From positions 1 through 64,000 of the forward strand of contig CAJNDS010002228.1 in NCBI GenBank assembly GCA_905221605.1: a stretch of DNA of 64,000 nt. Direction: 5' to 3'. Of the stretch, positions 20,508 through 32,024 are shown in pieces (the stretch's first letter is position 1; each line of letters begins with the position of its first letter). The stretch comes from Symbiodinium natans (lineage: Eukaryota > Sar > Dinophyceae > Suessiales > Symbiodiniaceae). Under the pieces are notes generated by a model, which was not told where the DNA came from, ran no database searches, and was given only the letters and a program-made list of their open reading frames with translations. Both the position numbers and the translations under genes were made by a program.

Positions 20508-21062
20508 AAATGAGCCCAATCACGATGACCGACAACTTTTCGTTGCATGTGTGTTTAAATGAACCCGAATTTGATAGAAGCAATTTCTTGAAATGCTCAT
20601 GATGCCTCTTGTGGATGCAGTCACTGGCTGGTACCACTGTACCCGAGCTTGTGTGCAATTTTCTTGAATTGCGTTGGATCACCTTCAAATCTTTAAGAGA
20701 TTGACAACTTTTGCATGTGGCCGGTAACCTCTCCTTTACCCATCACAGCCATGTGATGCCGATACTCTTGCAGCTTGCGGAGCTGGCAAGCAGACTCGCT
20801 TGGAGCCTCAGAGCTCACAAGGTGCCCAAAGGTCAAAGGTTAGGAGGTGCCCGTAGGCCTGTACAAAGCCCACCAATACGGTGGCGGCCCTGGAGCGCGG
20901 TGTGTCCGCCCACGGCAGCAAAGGACAAACCGAGTGTTGCTCTGCACTTGCTGATATGAGGCTTGTTGGCTGTCTTGCTCTGGGCATGTATAGCAGTAGT
21001 TCCCACCAAAATCGTTCTGAAAGCCTGCTTTGCGAAACGCTGCAAATCATCCTTTGGCGGGG
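20508..21062 (+). other. 3' untranslated region and polypurine tract of element 1
   Basis: No convincing frame. The last bases before the 3' LTR are ttggcgggg (21054-21062). This G-rich tract is a plausible, though short, polypurine tract for plus-strand priming. Confidence 0.6.
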
Positions 21063-21219
21063 TGATCACGATTTCGATGTCTTACATGGGACCCTTAACC
21101 ATGTATTTTCCTTGTGAAGATTTCTTGTGGTGGGATGTTTTGTTTTGCCCAGAAGCTTTACAGTCATGTCTCATGTCATGTGCCGATGCAGCTGTGCTCG
21201 TGAGTATCAAAAGTTTTCA
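21063..21219 (+). repeat. 3' LTR of element 1 (157 bp)
   Basis: Direct repeat of 12748-12905 with one single-base deletion. It is followed at 21220-21224 by AAAAG, the right copy of the target duplication. Confidence 0.95.
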
Positions 21220-22481
21220 AAAAGGCCCCCTGGAGCGCACTGCCGGACTGCCCATTGTTGTGGGCTTTCCCGAATCCGACCACAAGATTACTGACCTCCA
21301 GGTCAATGTGCCGCCAGCGGCCATGGTGGCTTTCCTTGCCGGCCGCGCTTATCGGCTGCCCACATGCCCTACAACCAAGTATGCGGTGGACCCGAGTAGC
21401 GGACTCCCTCAGGTCAGTGGGCAGGTGTCCCAGAAGGCCTTGCAGGCATGGGCGGAGGCGCACAGCAGCCTAGCCTGAATGCGTGCAGGGCTCACAAACG
21501 CTTGGGCAGCGCTGATACCAAGAGTTTAAGCCGGAGTTGCCCCCTGCCCATTTTCTTGAGGCCATCAGGCTCGCCCTAGCAGCCTCGGTGGCCAATCAGA
21601 ACATTGAGCACTTTTGGTCCGTCTTTAACCTGGAATGGCCCGACACTACTGCTCGGATGGCTGTGTTCCTCCGGCGTGTGCTGCCCTTAGAAAGCCTGCT
21701 TGCCTCGCCCCGTGGCGAAAACGCGGGTGTGAACGAGGTCCAAACCTCGCCGGATGTGTACAGTGTCTCTTCCGACACGGAAGCTGTGTCTCCCGCTTCG
21801 ATGGAGGACCTGGCAGAGGAAGCGGACGAACCAGAGGCGCAGGTGCACGATTGGCGTTTCTCTGAACTGCGAACTACTGACCTTGCGGCCTTGCGAGAAG
21901 TTGATGTTGCTGCTCCTTTTCGGCTGCCGGTCATTGACGATGAGCATTGGAAAGGGCTCAGCACAACACCTACTAAGCATGGACCCCAACGTTCCCGGAA
22001 TGCGTGGTATGATGCTGCCACTGCTCATTGGGCTGCCCTCAAGGGGCTCGCAAGATCCAAGCATCCAACTAAGCAGCAACTCAACAGCTTCTGGTTCAAG
22101 CTGTACTGCCATGGCACTCCCAAGGAGCCCGAGCCCTCGGCCCTCGCTGCCGCGCTTACCACCTTCCCCTTTCAGTATCGGGACGAAGGTGTTGTGCAAT
22201 ATCGGCAAATACAGGACGCCATCCGGACGATGTGGCATGCAGCCCAAGCCTCAATGAAACGGCACATAGGGGGCTCCATCCCAACTGGCATCCCTGAGTG
22301 GGGGGTTAGCGAGGAGGAGTTGCCACAAGTATGCGTCAGGCCTCGTGATGCCGCCAGTGACGAGGATTTGAAAGCGGCTGAAGGTACTAAGCCGGTTGCC
22401 AAAAAGTCAGGAAGACGGGCCCATACTGTCTCTGCAGGCTACCGCCCACGACGCCCTGACTGGGAAGGCCCTTGGCCGTGA
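21220..22481 (+). pseudogene. Downstream part of unknown coding locus interrupted by element 1
   Basis: 21222-21478 reads GPLERTAGLPIVVGFPESDH to a stop after AWAEAHSSLA. A second frame, open from 21516 to 22481, has no early ATG and contains SVANQNIEHFWSVFNLEWPD and EEELPQVCVRP. Composition and lack of stops suggest real protein (at least 314 residues), possibly a nucleoprotein-like gene of an older mobile element. I do not recognise a family. Without the insertion, the upstream piece (12299-12747) would join here. Confidence 0.45.
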
Positions 22482-24125
22482 TCCCTCACACCCACCTGAT
22501 TGCATGGGTGGGACCACTGGACTGTATTATCTGAATCGGTAGCTGTCGCTACTCAATGGCTTCCGTCCTGGGAGCCTCCAGGGAGCCTGCTGCTCTTGGC
22601 TGCGGCTTGCGGCTGCCCCACTGGCTGACCACCATGGGGAGCCCTGGGCTGGTCTGCAGTGCTCACTTGTAAGTCCCCAGTGGCTGACCACCATGGGGCG
22701 CACGGACGCTTGTAATAGGAAGTTTCCATGGCACCCCAACCTGCCTCGGCGAATGTGGTGAGGTGTACAACTTCAAGGCGCTTGAGCCCTCGGCCCTTGT
22801 TGTTGACCCTGCCGTCTCCTCTTGCCTTGCGGAAGGAAGGATTCGTGCAACATTGGCAAACCCTGAGGTCCACTGCTCCGCTATGTGCAAGGACTGGTGT
22901 TTCCCCCAGTGGAATCGGTCGCTACTGATGCGCATTGACCTCCCTTCTGGCTGGTTGATGCAACTTGTCGGGACGGGGACACCCTTCTGGGTGGGCGCTG
23001 CGGTGAGCCTAATGGAGCGGAGAGCCTCTCGCTCGGGGCTGCTCCACTGGCTGACCTCCATGGAGTACTCTGGGCTGGTCTTGCCTTGATTGTTCATCGT
23101 GTTATGTCCAAGGTAAGACTGCCCAGTCTTCCTCTCCTCTGCCCCCGTCAGCCGGGTCGGTTGCTCCATTTCTGTGCTATGGCCTTACGTGAACCCTTCG
23201 GCCTTGAGACCCAACAACCGCCAACCCTGGTGGCCCCGCTGCTCATCGCTGGACGAGACGACACGTGATTCACGTGCTGTCACGGCAGTGTGACCCGCCC
23301 TTCTGTAATATCTCGGCTGAGTGCCGACTCTGGAAAGACCAATACTGCGGTGCTTTCTTCCAGACTGTGGGCACTTCTATGTGGAGAATATACACCCACT
23401 GCCATGGCAGGGAGCCATTGAGCACCTGTGCACTAACCTGGCCTTCAAGAGGGTCATCCTCGTCTGTGCTTGGCCTGCGGCGGCACAGCTGTTTTCGCCG
23501 CTTGCTTGGCTGTAACCTGATGGCTCTGATTGGATCAAAGCAGTTTTACCATGGAGATCCTTGCGCTTCGGCACGCAAACGTGATGTGTGAGCCCTCCCA
23601 TCTCCTTACCGACGTACCTCGTGGGTTAGGGTTTGGAGGGACCTGATGCAGACTGATGCGCAGGCCAACGCAAAAGCTGTGTGGCCTTGTGTGCGATGTC
23701 TTGACTGGGGGTCTTCGGTCGTCACTTTAAACTCTGTGGTTTTAAGGGTTTGGCAACGTGCTGATGACGCTCACGGTGGAATCGGTAGCTGTAGCTACTC
23801 ACGCAGTGAAGGCTTGGCCTCCCCTCTGGCCGTCTGATGAGACTTTGCTTGTGCGCGGACATCTATCCAGGTGGGCGCAGCTGCAAGCCAGGGTGAGCGG
23901 AGGACCTTTCGCTCGGGGCTGCTCCACTGGCTGACCACCATGGAGTGCCCTGGGCCGGTCTTGCCTTGATAGTTCTTGCTGTTAAGTCCCACTGGCTGAC
24001 CACCATGGGGCATACGCACGTCTTTCCTCTCCTTGGGGAGTCTGACCTGTAACATCCCTTTGCCACTGCGGGTCTGTTATCTGTCCTTGACGATGGGTAC
24101 GTGATCCTGACCATCGAGTGATGAC
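22482..24125. repeat. Mosaic of diverged direct repeats around cactggctgaccaccatgg
   Basis: The phrase ctggctgacc(a/t)ccatgg recurs near 22621, 22682, 23048, 23929 and 23992. gaatcggt(a/c)gctgt occurs near 22534, 22913 and 23781. A ~90-bp block (gctcggggctgctccactgg ... cttgccttgat.gttc) at about 23003-23096 is repeated at about 23892-23977. Fragments of open frame lie between (for example 22763-23089 and 23321-23515) without recognisable motifs. This looks like the degraded tail of a repetitive element continuing the locus at 21220-22481. Confidence 0.65.
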
Positions 24126-25690
24126 CTCGGTTCGATTCGAATGATGTCGCACCAGTAGCTACATGATGGTGGTTTTGAGAATCTGGCAGTGTCGCAATTT
24201 GCGATTCCCCGCATGCTCTGTGCTGTATGATTGCACCGGGACTTCAACGACGACTTCGAGTACTGAGTGCGTGGGGTTACCTAGTAGTTCAGCGCCTTTG
24301 CTTGCTTTGTTTCTTCTGTTTCTTTGGTTCTTGGGTGGTTGCGTGGTGTGTTTGGTGGTTTGAGCGCGCTGACTTCGTTTCACCTGTTATGTCGAGCCCA
24401 ACAAGACCGGCCTACTGCGCTACTGATGTAGTAAAGAGGCGTCAGTCCAAAAAAAAAACCAGGTAACATCACAGAGCCCCACTTAGAGTGGCCAACATGC
24501 CAAGTTCCTTCATAAGACCTTGGTTCCTTTGCGTGCAACCCACCTGACTGTTGTTGGCACCATCTTAGAGGTTCTTCCAAGACTTTTTGCTACAGTCCAG
24601 GCCATTCGAGCATACTTTCCCATTTGGAATGATCGTTCCAGAGTGAACCTCACATGGGTTGGAAGCTATTGTATTAAGGGGCGTTTAAGCAGGAGTTCCC
24701 TGTCAACTGTGGCGCAGTTTCCTTTATGAAGAAGCCGATAGATTGGCTGCCATAAGATCCCATGAATTTTGTCCTTATTTTTCCCGTAAAGTTTGAGATT
24801 TTGATTAACTTGTCAGGAAAGTGAATTGTTCTTCTTGCCTGCAGGGCTAAGAGTTTTCTTGAGAATCATAAAACCTGAAAGCCACAGATCTGATAGCCAG
24901 CCTTCTCAAAACGTTCAAGTCTTGTGGAGTCTGCATCTCCTTGGCTCACCACAATAGATCACTCACACGCTCCAGACTGCAACAATAGTCTTCAGTCTGC
25001 TGATTGCGTCAGCCTGATTGTTCAAAGCTTGTAAGCCTTCAAGTCCATCCTGTAAGAGAAGCCCTCTTAAGGGTTTACAGGCTCAGATTGTCCAAACTCA
25101 CCTAGTTCCATCTCGCACTGGATTCCACTTGCTGTTATTGGCAAACAAGCAGTCTCTTACTAACCCAGATCATCCTCGAAAGCTAACCGGCTAATCCAGC
25201 CACTGCGTCACGCTCCGTGGCCTGTCCGTCAGCTAGCCGGTCTAAATCAGCAGAAACATGAAGTTGCAACTGATGCTTCGCCAACGCAGGCTTACTCCAG
25301 AAAGGGCAAGGTCAGGGAGCAGCTTCACTTGCTTCCGTATTGCTGGAGGGCCCATCTGTTGCTTCCTTTGCAAATGACTGCAGTCCAAGTTGCTTTGTTG
25401 CCTGAGAGTAACAGAGCGCGCTATGTTCCTGACATCGGTGTTCTGGCAGGTTTACTGTTGCTTACGTCGCCCGATTCTGGAGCGCTGGATTAACGTATAT
25501 TCGGAAGGTTCCTTCTTTGATTCGACGGCACCGGACATACTTCGCTTGACCCGGCTTTGTTCCGCCTTATTCGGAGGACTACAGATTTTGCAATTTTAAC
25601 TTTTATCACCTTGTTTGTGGATTTGAGCGGCTTAAATAGCAGTGTGGATTTCCAACGCCTTATCAGGCCAAGCTTTTGTCCTTCCTCCCC
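24126..25690. other. No gene recognised
   Basis: AT-richer DNA than its neighbours, with only short open frames. A run of nine A occurs at about 24450. No repeats or RNA genes were identified. Confidence 0.4.
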
Positions 25691-26130
25691 TGCTTTTAGA
25701 GGTCTATGCTGGACCTTGCTGTCTTCATGCAGAAGGGGCGCAGTTTTCCTTCCAAGGGAATCTTACAGGGGTGTCCATACGCACTAACGGTCACTTATCG
25801 GCCTCTATCCAAGATTTCCTCTTACCCTGGGGTTGAACATGCTGATCTGTGGATCGATAACATTTCCATTAACATTTCGCATGCCGGCCCTTTAGTGGCA
25901 GCCTTCCGGCTTCCCGTAAGCTTGAGGCCTTAGGTGATAAGTGCGTTCTTCTTAGCAAATATAAGACAAAATTTGTATTCAGCAACCCAAGATCAAAAAA
26001 ACCTTGCTTTCTCTTCGCCAGTCCAATGACTTTAATGTTGCAGATCTGGTCAAAGATCTTGGCCTTGATTTACAGGAGTCAAAAGACGGTGCGTTCAGGG
26101 CAATGTGTCTGGAGCAAAGCCCAGAATAGA
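25691..26130 (+). pseudogene. Decayed LINE-type reverse transcriptase fragment
   Basis: 25706-25933 encodes FMQKGRSFPSKGILQGCPYALT. GILQGCP is the LINE RT phrase preceding the palm aspartates. After a frameshift near 25905 comes RKLEALGDKCVLLSKYKTKF, and after another near 25995 comes NDFNVADLVKDLGLDLQES; KDLG(L/V)D is common in dinoflagellate LINE RTs. A stop at about 26127 follows. At least two frameshifts, so a dead copy. The 5' end was not found. Confidence 0.45.
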
Positions 26131-26942
26131 GCCCCCCCAGACATGCGACCAGAAATCTAGTTGGCAAATACGCCCTTGCCAAGGGTGCAGAATCACGGCA
26201 GATTTTTTGTCTCTTTTTTTGAGGCGTTTTCTTGGGAGCCGAATGACGAATACATTGTAAATCCCAATGCGCCGTGCACTTACCCGTGTCTGAAACACCA
26301 CGGCCGCTATGCGCTGTGGACCTAGCAGTTAGCAGGTAGCAGTTACTAATTAATCGTTACCAGTTAGTAATAAGTAGTCAGTCACAAGCCTTTTGCTAGC
26401 ATGCCCAATGTTCAGCGTGTTTGTTTTTGACAAATATACATTGCAAGAGTATGATTGATGTTTCTGCAACGAGATACCCTTTGCGCGGTTTTGCTTTAGG
26501 ATTCTTTCTTGCCGGGGTCGGGCCTCAAAAAGCCCGAACCGAACGTAATGGTTTGGAAATGACCATTGCTGCCAGACTGCAGGGATTAATCTTTTCCTGT
26601 CTGCAAGCATGTGAACATGTACAACATGTCATGAGAGAATGTAGTATCATAGTCATGTCCGCAACGCTGCCATTTGTGAAGCAACAACGTCCAATGTCAT
26701 CCGCCCCACATCTGCCTTCACCATTCATAAAGTTTTTACTTTTCAGGCTGTCGACGCAGCGTAATGAGCATTCTCCCGCGGCCGAAGGCAAATAGATTAT
26801 AATAGATGTACTGAAGGTGTTGAGAAATGGGGTTCGTTTGAGTCGTTTGTATAGTTCTGCTATAAGAGGTCTTGCTCAGGAGAACGTGAAAAGACGATAA
26901 TGCTACAACTATTCACTTGTGTGAGCCAGACGCTGCCAAGCA
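26131..26942. other. Spacer upstream of ERGIC3-like gene
   Basis: 26318-26400 is a degenerate AT-rich series of (a/c)agttag/tagtaa words. No gene was recognised. A promoter cannot be identified by eye. Confidence 0.4.
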
Positions 26943-29900
26943 ATGCAGCAAACTTCATCCGGTCAACGCCGGTCCGCTGTGAAGCGTTTTGATTTGTATG
27001 GGAAGGCCACAGTGCAGAGGTTGAGCTGTTCTTGACGGTTGAAAGGCAGCTGGATTGCGGCCGACTTGCAGGAGTTTGCAAAACCCATTGAAGGTGCATG
27101 ACGACTACAGAATCAAGACGCAGAGTGGTGGGCTCATATCACTGGTATCAATGATCATCATGGCAGGTTACTCAGTGAACCTGTGATTTTGCTTTTCGGC
27201 ATCAGTGTGCATGCCTGTTTAAATTCGAGTGAAGGTTGGCAGAATCCTGGGCTTTTTGCTTTGAGGCTTTGCTTTTCTTCTCCGAGCTGAGCAGCTACCT
27301 TCAAGCAGAGATTGTTGCTTGGTGCTCGGGGTATTGAAGTGCAGGCATCGGGGGTTCGTTATGTCATTGCCTGATTGACCAACTTGTGAGGACCACATTG
27401 TTGTCGATACAACACTGAACCAGAAGCTACAGCTTGGAGCTCATCGTTGCATCCAATCATGTTGCTGCTGATGACGTAAGCAATGCATGGGCTGTTGGTG
27501 CAAGTGTCATGGCACAGGATTTTTCGACCGAGGATAGGGTTGAACATCACATTTCCCCACATCCGGTGCGATGAGGTCGCGCACTCAAGGTTGTGCTTTG
27601 GTAGCTTGTGGAAGCCACAACCTGCGATGAGGTGTCCGTGGACACCGTGGACTCCACTGGTGAAAATCAGGCACCGGAACAATCGTTCTGGCAGGCATGT
27701 GACTTGTTGGAGAGCTTCCGTCTGTGCAGACAGTAAACAGCCGACTTCACCATGCAAACTCCCGGGCTCTGCAACTGTATGAAGCAGGTTTGTAATGCTA
27801 GCGATGCGTGCTTGAGATTCTGGAGGGCAAGCCCCTTGTTCTTTTGTAGGTGGACATTGCTGGAACCCTGACCAAGCTGAGCCTCGGTTGCCAATGGTGT
27901 TTGGGGCAAGCAGCCTCTTATTACACGAAGTCGGAATGGGAACGCGCAGGTTCCGCCAGTGTTGCTGCAGACAATGTTGCGACATGCCGGTACCACTTCT
28001 TGTGCGTTAGTCGCCCCCACTTCTGCTGACGTAGTGGTCTTCGTCGTATTTAGTCATGAGTGGTTGTCGTGGAAGTCGTAGTGGTGGTGGTGGTGGTCGA
28101 ATGGTGTTGATGGTGGTGGCTGTGGTTGTATTTTGTGCAAGGCATTGTTCTTCGGAGGGTCTGTTATAAGTTATCGCACTGGTTCTTGTGGCTTGCGACA
28201 AGCATGCATTGCGAGCTAACACCACCGAACAGTTTGTTGCTGCGAACATTTCCTCCATTTTCTGCTGAACTTTATGCGTCTGCGGATGCCTGCATGCTCA
28301 TAATGGGGCTTCAACCTGTGTAATGGCCCACGCGCCCAGGAATCTGGACTTGAGCGGGAACCCGAGCAAGGGAGACCCCGTAGCAGCAGAGGGCGAGCCG
28401 GCCTGGCTGTTTGAGCAGCTTCTCGAGCTTGGGAGCTGTCAACGGTGCACGAAAGGATCAAAAAGCACTCTGAAACATTCTGAAGCACATAAGCAGATTT
28501 AAGGGTTTAGGGTTTAGGGTTTAGGGTTAAGTTTGAAGCCCCCTTCGCCAGGTGCTTCTCCTGTCTGGAAGCGACGCCCGCCCCCACAGAAAAGCAACAA
28601 GTGTCTGAACCTGAGGCGTTGGTTTGTAAAGACTAGGCTTGTGGGTCGAGATTCGTGTATGTTAAGATTGTGAGGGTCCGTCCCATTCTAAACTCTAAAC
28701 CTTCCCAAGTCCTTTTTTATGAGAAAGTCAGCCTGCGGCAGCTGTCCGCGATCCCGCTTAACGCCTGTAGTAACATCATGGTTAGTTATGATGTAGCATC
28801 TTTCTTTCGTGTGAGTGAGCTCAGGTGCTGCAACACATGCCAGCAGCTGAAGGCTGTATTGTTTGGCTGTGACAGATGCAGTATGCGTATCAGCTGCCTG
28901 ATGCATCGTGGGATAGAAATGTCTTGGCTCTTGTTGGAACAGTTGTAGAGTGGAAACAATCTGTGAGCTTTGTTTCCAGACGGGCAGACCGAATTTCTGT
29001 CCCTGTGTACAGAATTTGGACTGAACATAGAGAAACGAACAGGCGTACTGCAGAGAGCTTAAACTGCTCCTTCCCCTTTGGTTTTGTTAACAGGCATCCC
29101 ATACTGTGCCCAGTTTGTGTCCCGGAGTGGATGTAAGAAAGCAGGGTTCATCTCGCAGGAAGCCTACCAGGACATGGGCATCCCGTACTTTCACATCCTG
29201 GATACGGCCAGAAGGGAAGAAGGGCTCAGGGAGTTGGATGCTTTTTTTGAAAGGATCAGGCTAGACGATTCCTTGTGTGTATTTCGTGTCTTGAAGGACA
29301 CTGAGTTGAGAAGAGTGCTTATTTCCCAGGGCTCTCCCACATGCACATGCCACCTTCCTACTTGCAGGCGATGCAGTGCCGGAACAGCGTGGGCTGCCAG
29401 GTCCACGGAGATGTCTCGGTGTCCAAGGTGCATTGTGCGCAGCCAGGGTTTATGTAGCCTTCAACCCTTGAACAACCCTTGATGGTGCGGTGTTCATCTT
29501 GCAAGATGCTCGCTGTGCTGCCAGCTTGTCCAGCATGACCTTCACTTTTTTGACGCCAGCTGAAGCAGGTTGGAGGCAACGTGCACGTCGCTCTTGGCAA
29601 ATCAACAGCGCGGAGCTCTGGATTGTGGTTGATCTGCTGCAGCATTGGTCTCCATGGGTGCAAGTTACGGCTTGTCCCGAAAAAGCGCAACAGCGGCAGT
29701 GTTGTTAGGGCCGAAGCTTCTCAGGTTCGAGATGGCAAGCACGTGCACGAGTTCAATCTGAAAGACGTCAGTGACGGCTTCAACACCTCCCACATCATCC
29801 ATAGACTCGAGTGGCCGGCTCAGTGCGGCCTTTCATGCGAGTTCAGTCACAAAGCGATGTGCATGACACTGACACCTGTCGTGAGTGGGAGTTGTGACTT

Positions 29901-31436
29901 TAGGTTCGGGCAGCGAGTGCCTGGTGTCGAGTCTCCCCTCGAGGTGCAAATGTCTTGAGAGGGCTGTCGTCACGCTGTCGAACTTAGTTTAGTCTGATTT
30001 TGGACAGGGCACGGCGAAAATCGTCCTGAAGGGCGCGTACATGTTCCACTACTACATCAAGCTGGCCATGCTGGCTTGCTTGAGGGCCGTCTTGAAGCTG
30101 CAGTTGCCGTTTCTCCAAGAACGTGTTCCGGCACCAGGTTCCGACTCTTTTTGAGACGGGGGATGGCAAGAGCGGGCCTTGGTTGATGACGTCCACCTTT
30201 ATACACAAAAAACGGTGGTGCGCCAGACCAGGCCGCTCTACACACACCAGTACTCCGCAGCAGTCTCAGGGAGGAGGGACGCCATGCATCAGTCTCGCAT
30301 CAGTCCTGCATCCGTGCAGCTACGTTGACAAAGGTGACTGGGAGCGAGAAAGATGTTCTGGTCAGGCGAACCTTTGGAATTGCGTAGTGTTGCGGGCATG
30401 TCCTCTGCCGCAAGCAGCTAGAGCACTCGGGCCCGTTTGTTGCAGTTCAGTATCAAGGTCGAGCTGATATCTTAGCCAAGAAAAAAGTCGTGTAGTGGGT
30501 GGGCGGATTTTTCACGATGGACTGTGCCTTAGCGAAGCAGCAGGGGGTCCGTCATCGACATTGTCCCAAACATAGGTTCATGAGCAATTCTTCTTGCAAG
30601 CGTGTATCTCCGAAGCCGGATTTGTAACAACCCCAGGTGCCCAGGCTGTAGTTTCCTCCCAGACTCAAAGAACGGCCATCACCCGACACTTTCCTTCCCT
30701 CCTTGCATCCCTGGCGTCGTGTCCCTGGTGATCCACGGAGCCTGCGCGGGGAACTGTGCCTCACGCAGAGCCGACTTCACTCCGCAAAATCCCATGAGCC
30801 TCCCCGCAAGCGAAAGGGTCCGGAGTGCCTAAAAGCATAAAGGGTTTCAAGTTCTGACTTGAGCCCCGCCAAACCTGGAGGCAGGGGGAGCTTGCTGGCC
30901 TGCCGGGGGTCTTCTTGGTGTATGAGCCTGGGCCCCAGACCAGCGGATGTTTGTTTCAAGGCACTTAATTCACAAGCTTTGGGCGTCTCAATCTGAAAGT
31001 GGTTTGAGAACTCAAATGCTTCAGACAGTCTTGGCGCTCTAATTGAAGATGTTTCAAAGTAGTGGCACATAGTGGTGAAGGACAACAAGATTGCTGAGGT
31101 TCACCCCCTTCATGGTGCAGAAGACGGAGAAGGCACGTCTGGGAGTCTGGGAATCCTTTACGCCCTCGTTATCGAAGCTAAGTTTTCTAGCTGTCAGCTA
31201 GCGATGCACACCTCAACGTTTCTGTCTTCATCAGGATGTGCCAGTCACCCACTTCTTAATCTCCGTCTGTGCGATCATCGGGGGTGTCTTCACTGTTCCG
31301 GACTGAGACGCATGGGGCAGATCAGATTGGGGTAGCTTGCCCCGGCCGGCTGGCAGAATGTCAGGTGGCGAGCCTCATCGATGCCATTCTCTACCGCACC
31401 GCGAAGAAACTTGGGAAGCCAAAGTCCGTCGCGTGA
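26943..31436 (+). CDS. ERGIC3: ERGIC3/Erv46-like ER-Golgi cargo receptor, multi-exon
   Basis: Read as a chain of mini-exons whose peptides follow the order of ERGIC3/Erv46. 26943-27005 starts MQQTSSG and ends RFDLYGK. 27094-27165 is VHDDYRIKTQSGG plus a membrane segment. Then 27266-27304 (LLFFSELSSYLQ), 27391-27432 (DHIVVDTTLNQKL), 27538-27575 (LNITFPHIRCDE), 27632-27670 (VSVDTVDSTGENQ) and 27850-27886 (VDIAGTLTKLSL). Next come a luminal exon near 28340, 28825-28845 (CCNTCQQLK), 29368-29427 (CQVHGDVSVSK), 29569-29600 (VGGNVHVALGKS), 29725-29810 (VHEFNLKDVSDGFNTSHIIH), 29904-29943 (FGQRVPGVESPLE), 30008-30060 (GAYMFHYYIK), 30138 onward (VPTLFE) and about 30215 (PLYTHQYSAAVS). The end is 31235-31294 (THFLISVCAIIGGVFT) and 31365-31436 (VASLIDAILY, stop). 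ERGIC3 cycles in COPII/COPI vesicles as a cargo receptor. Some luminal exons remain unresolved. Confidence 0.88.
28500..28530. repeat. Interstitial TTTAGGG tract in ERGIC3-like intron
   Basis: About four TTTAGGG units (gggtttagggtttagggttta). It is one of many telomere-like tracts in this window. Confidence 0.9.
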
Positions 31437-32024
31437 ATGCCCACCTTGGTGAAGTCCAACCCGAGCAAGGCCCTTTCACAGATGTGGCCCCAATTGGGCC
31501 CCCAGCCATCTTGAATCTCATGGCGCCGCTGCTGCTCTGGAGCGCTCTCGAGCGCTGCGCGAAAAGCGTTTGGCCTCCCTCCTGTGGCTGCGGCCTGTGG
31601 CTTAAGGCTTCGTCGACCTAAGAGTGCCGGAAGGCCTCTGAGAGCGGAACGCTCTCTCTCTCCGCGCCTCGCAGCCTGCGAAGAGCTTATAAAAGTCCTA
31701 ATGCACGCTTGCAGCTTGCGGCATGCAGCTGACGCCGGAGTCGTCCAGCACATGCAATTTCCTACCACATTCAGAGAAAAGGAAAGAGAGCAGCCCTGGA
31801 TTCCTGGGCTGACGAGTGGATGGAGTCCAGAACGAAGCCTCATCTTAGCGTTCATCTCTAATGAGCCGAAGGCAGCTAGACACAAGAATGCATACTTACC
31901 GTACCCTCTTTCCCACAGTCCCCCTGAGAGCATGAGCAGAAACCTGAGAGCGAGTCAGATTCTCGAGAGAACCCCTCATTACGTCAAACCCTGAACTCCA
32001 AGCACTGCGAGCCATACCCAAGCC
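31437..32024. other. Spacer between two co-oriented host genes
   Basis: 588 bases between the ERGIC3 stop and the next ATG, with no motif beyond ordinary composition. The same-strand spacing fits unidirectional dinoflagellate gene clusters. Confidence 0.5.

Larger units (their letters stand above)
12748..21219 (+). mobile_element. Complete Ty1/copia-type LTR retrotransposon (element 1)
   Basis: 8,472 bp bounded by near-identical LTRs that start TGATC and end TTTCA, with a 5-bp duplication outside. The order is 5' LTR, primer site, leader with a possible short frame, ORF1 (gag, zinc knuckle, protease, integrase), ORF2 (reverse transcriptase, RNase H, extension), 3' untranslated stretch, purine tract and 3' LTR. 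Integrase before reverse transcriptase is the copia order. Both large ORFs are free of stops, and the LTRs differ by a single T insertion, so insertion was recent and the copy may be autonomous (inference). Confidence 0.95.

Noticed and set aside
24125-24160. tRNA-like B box ggttcgattcg with gcacca downstream
   Set aside because: The T-stem bases do not pair and no D-arm or anticodon stem could be drawn upstream.
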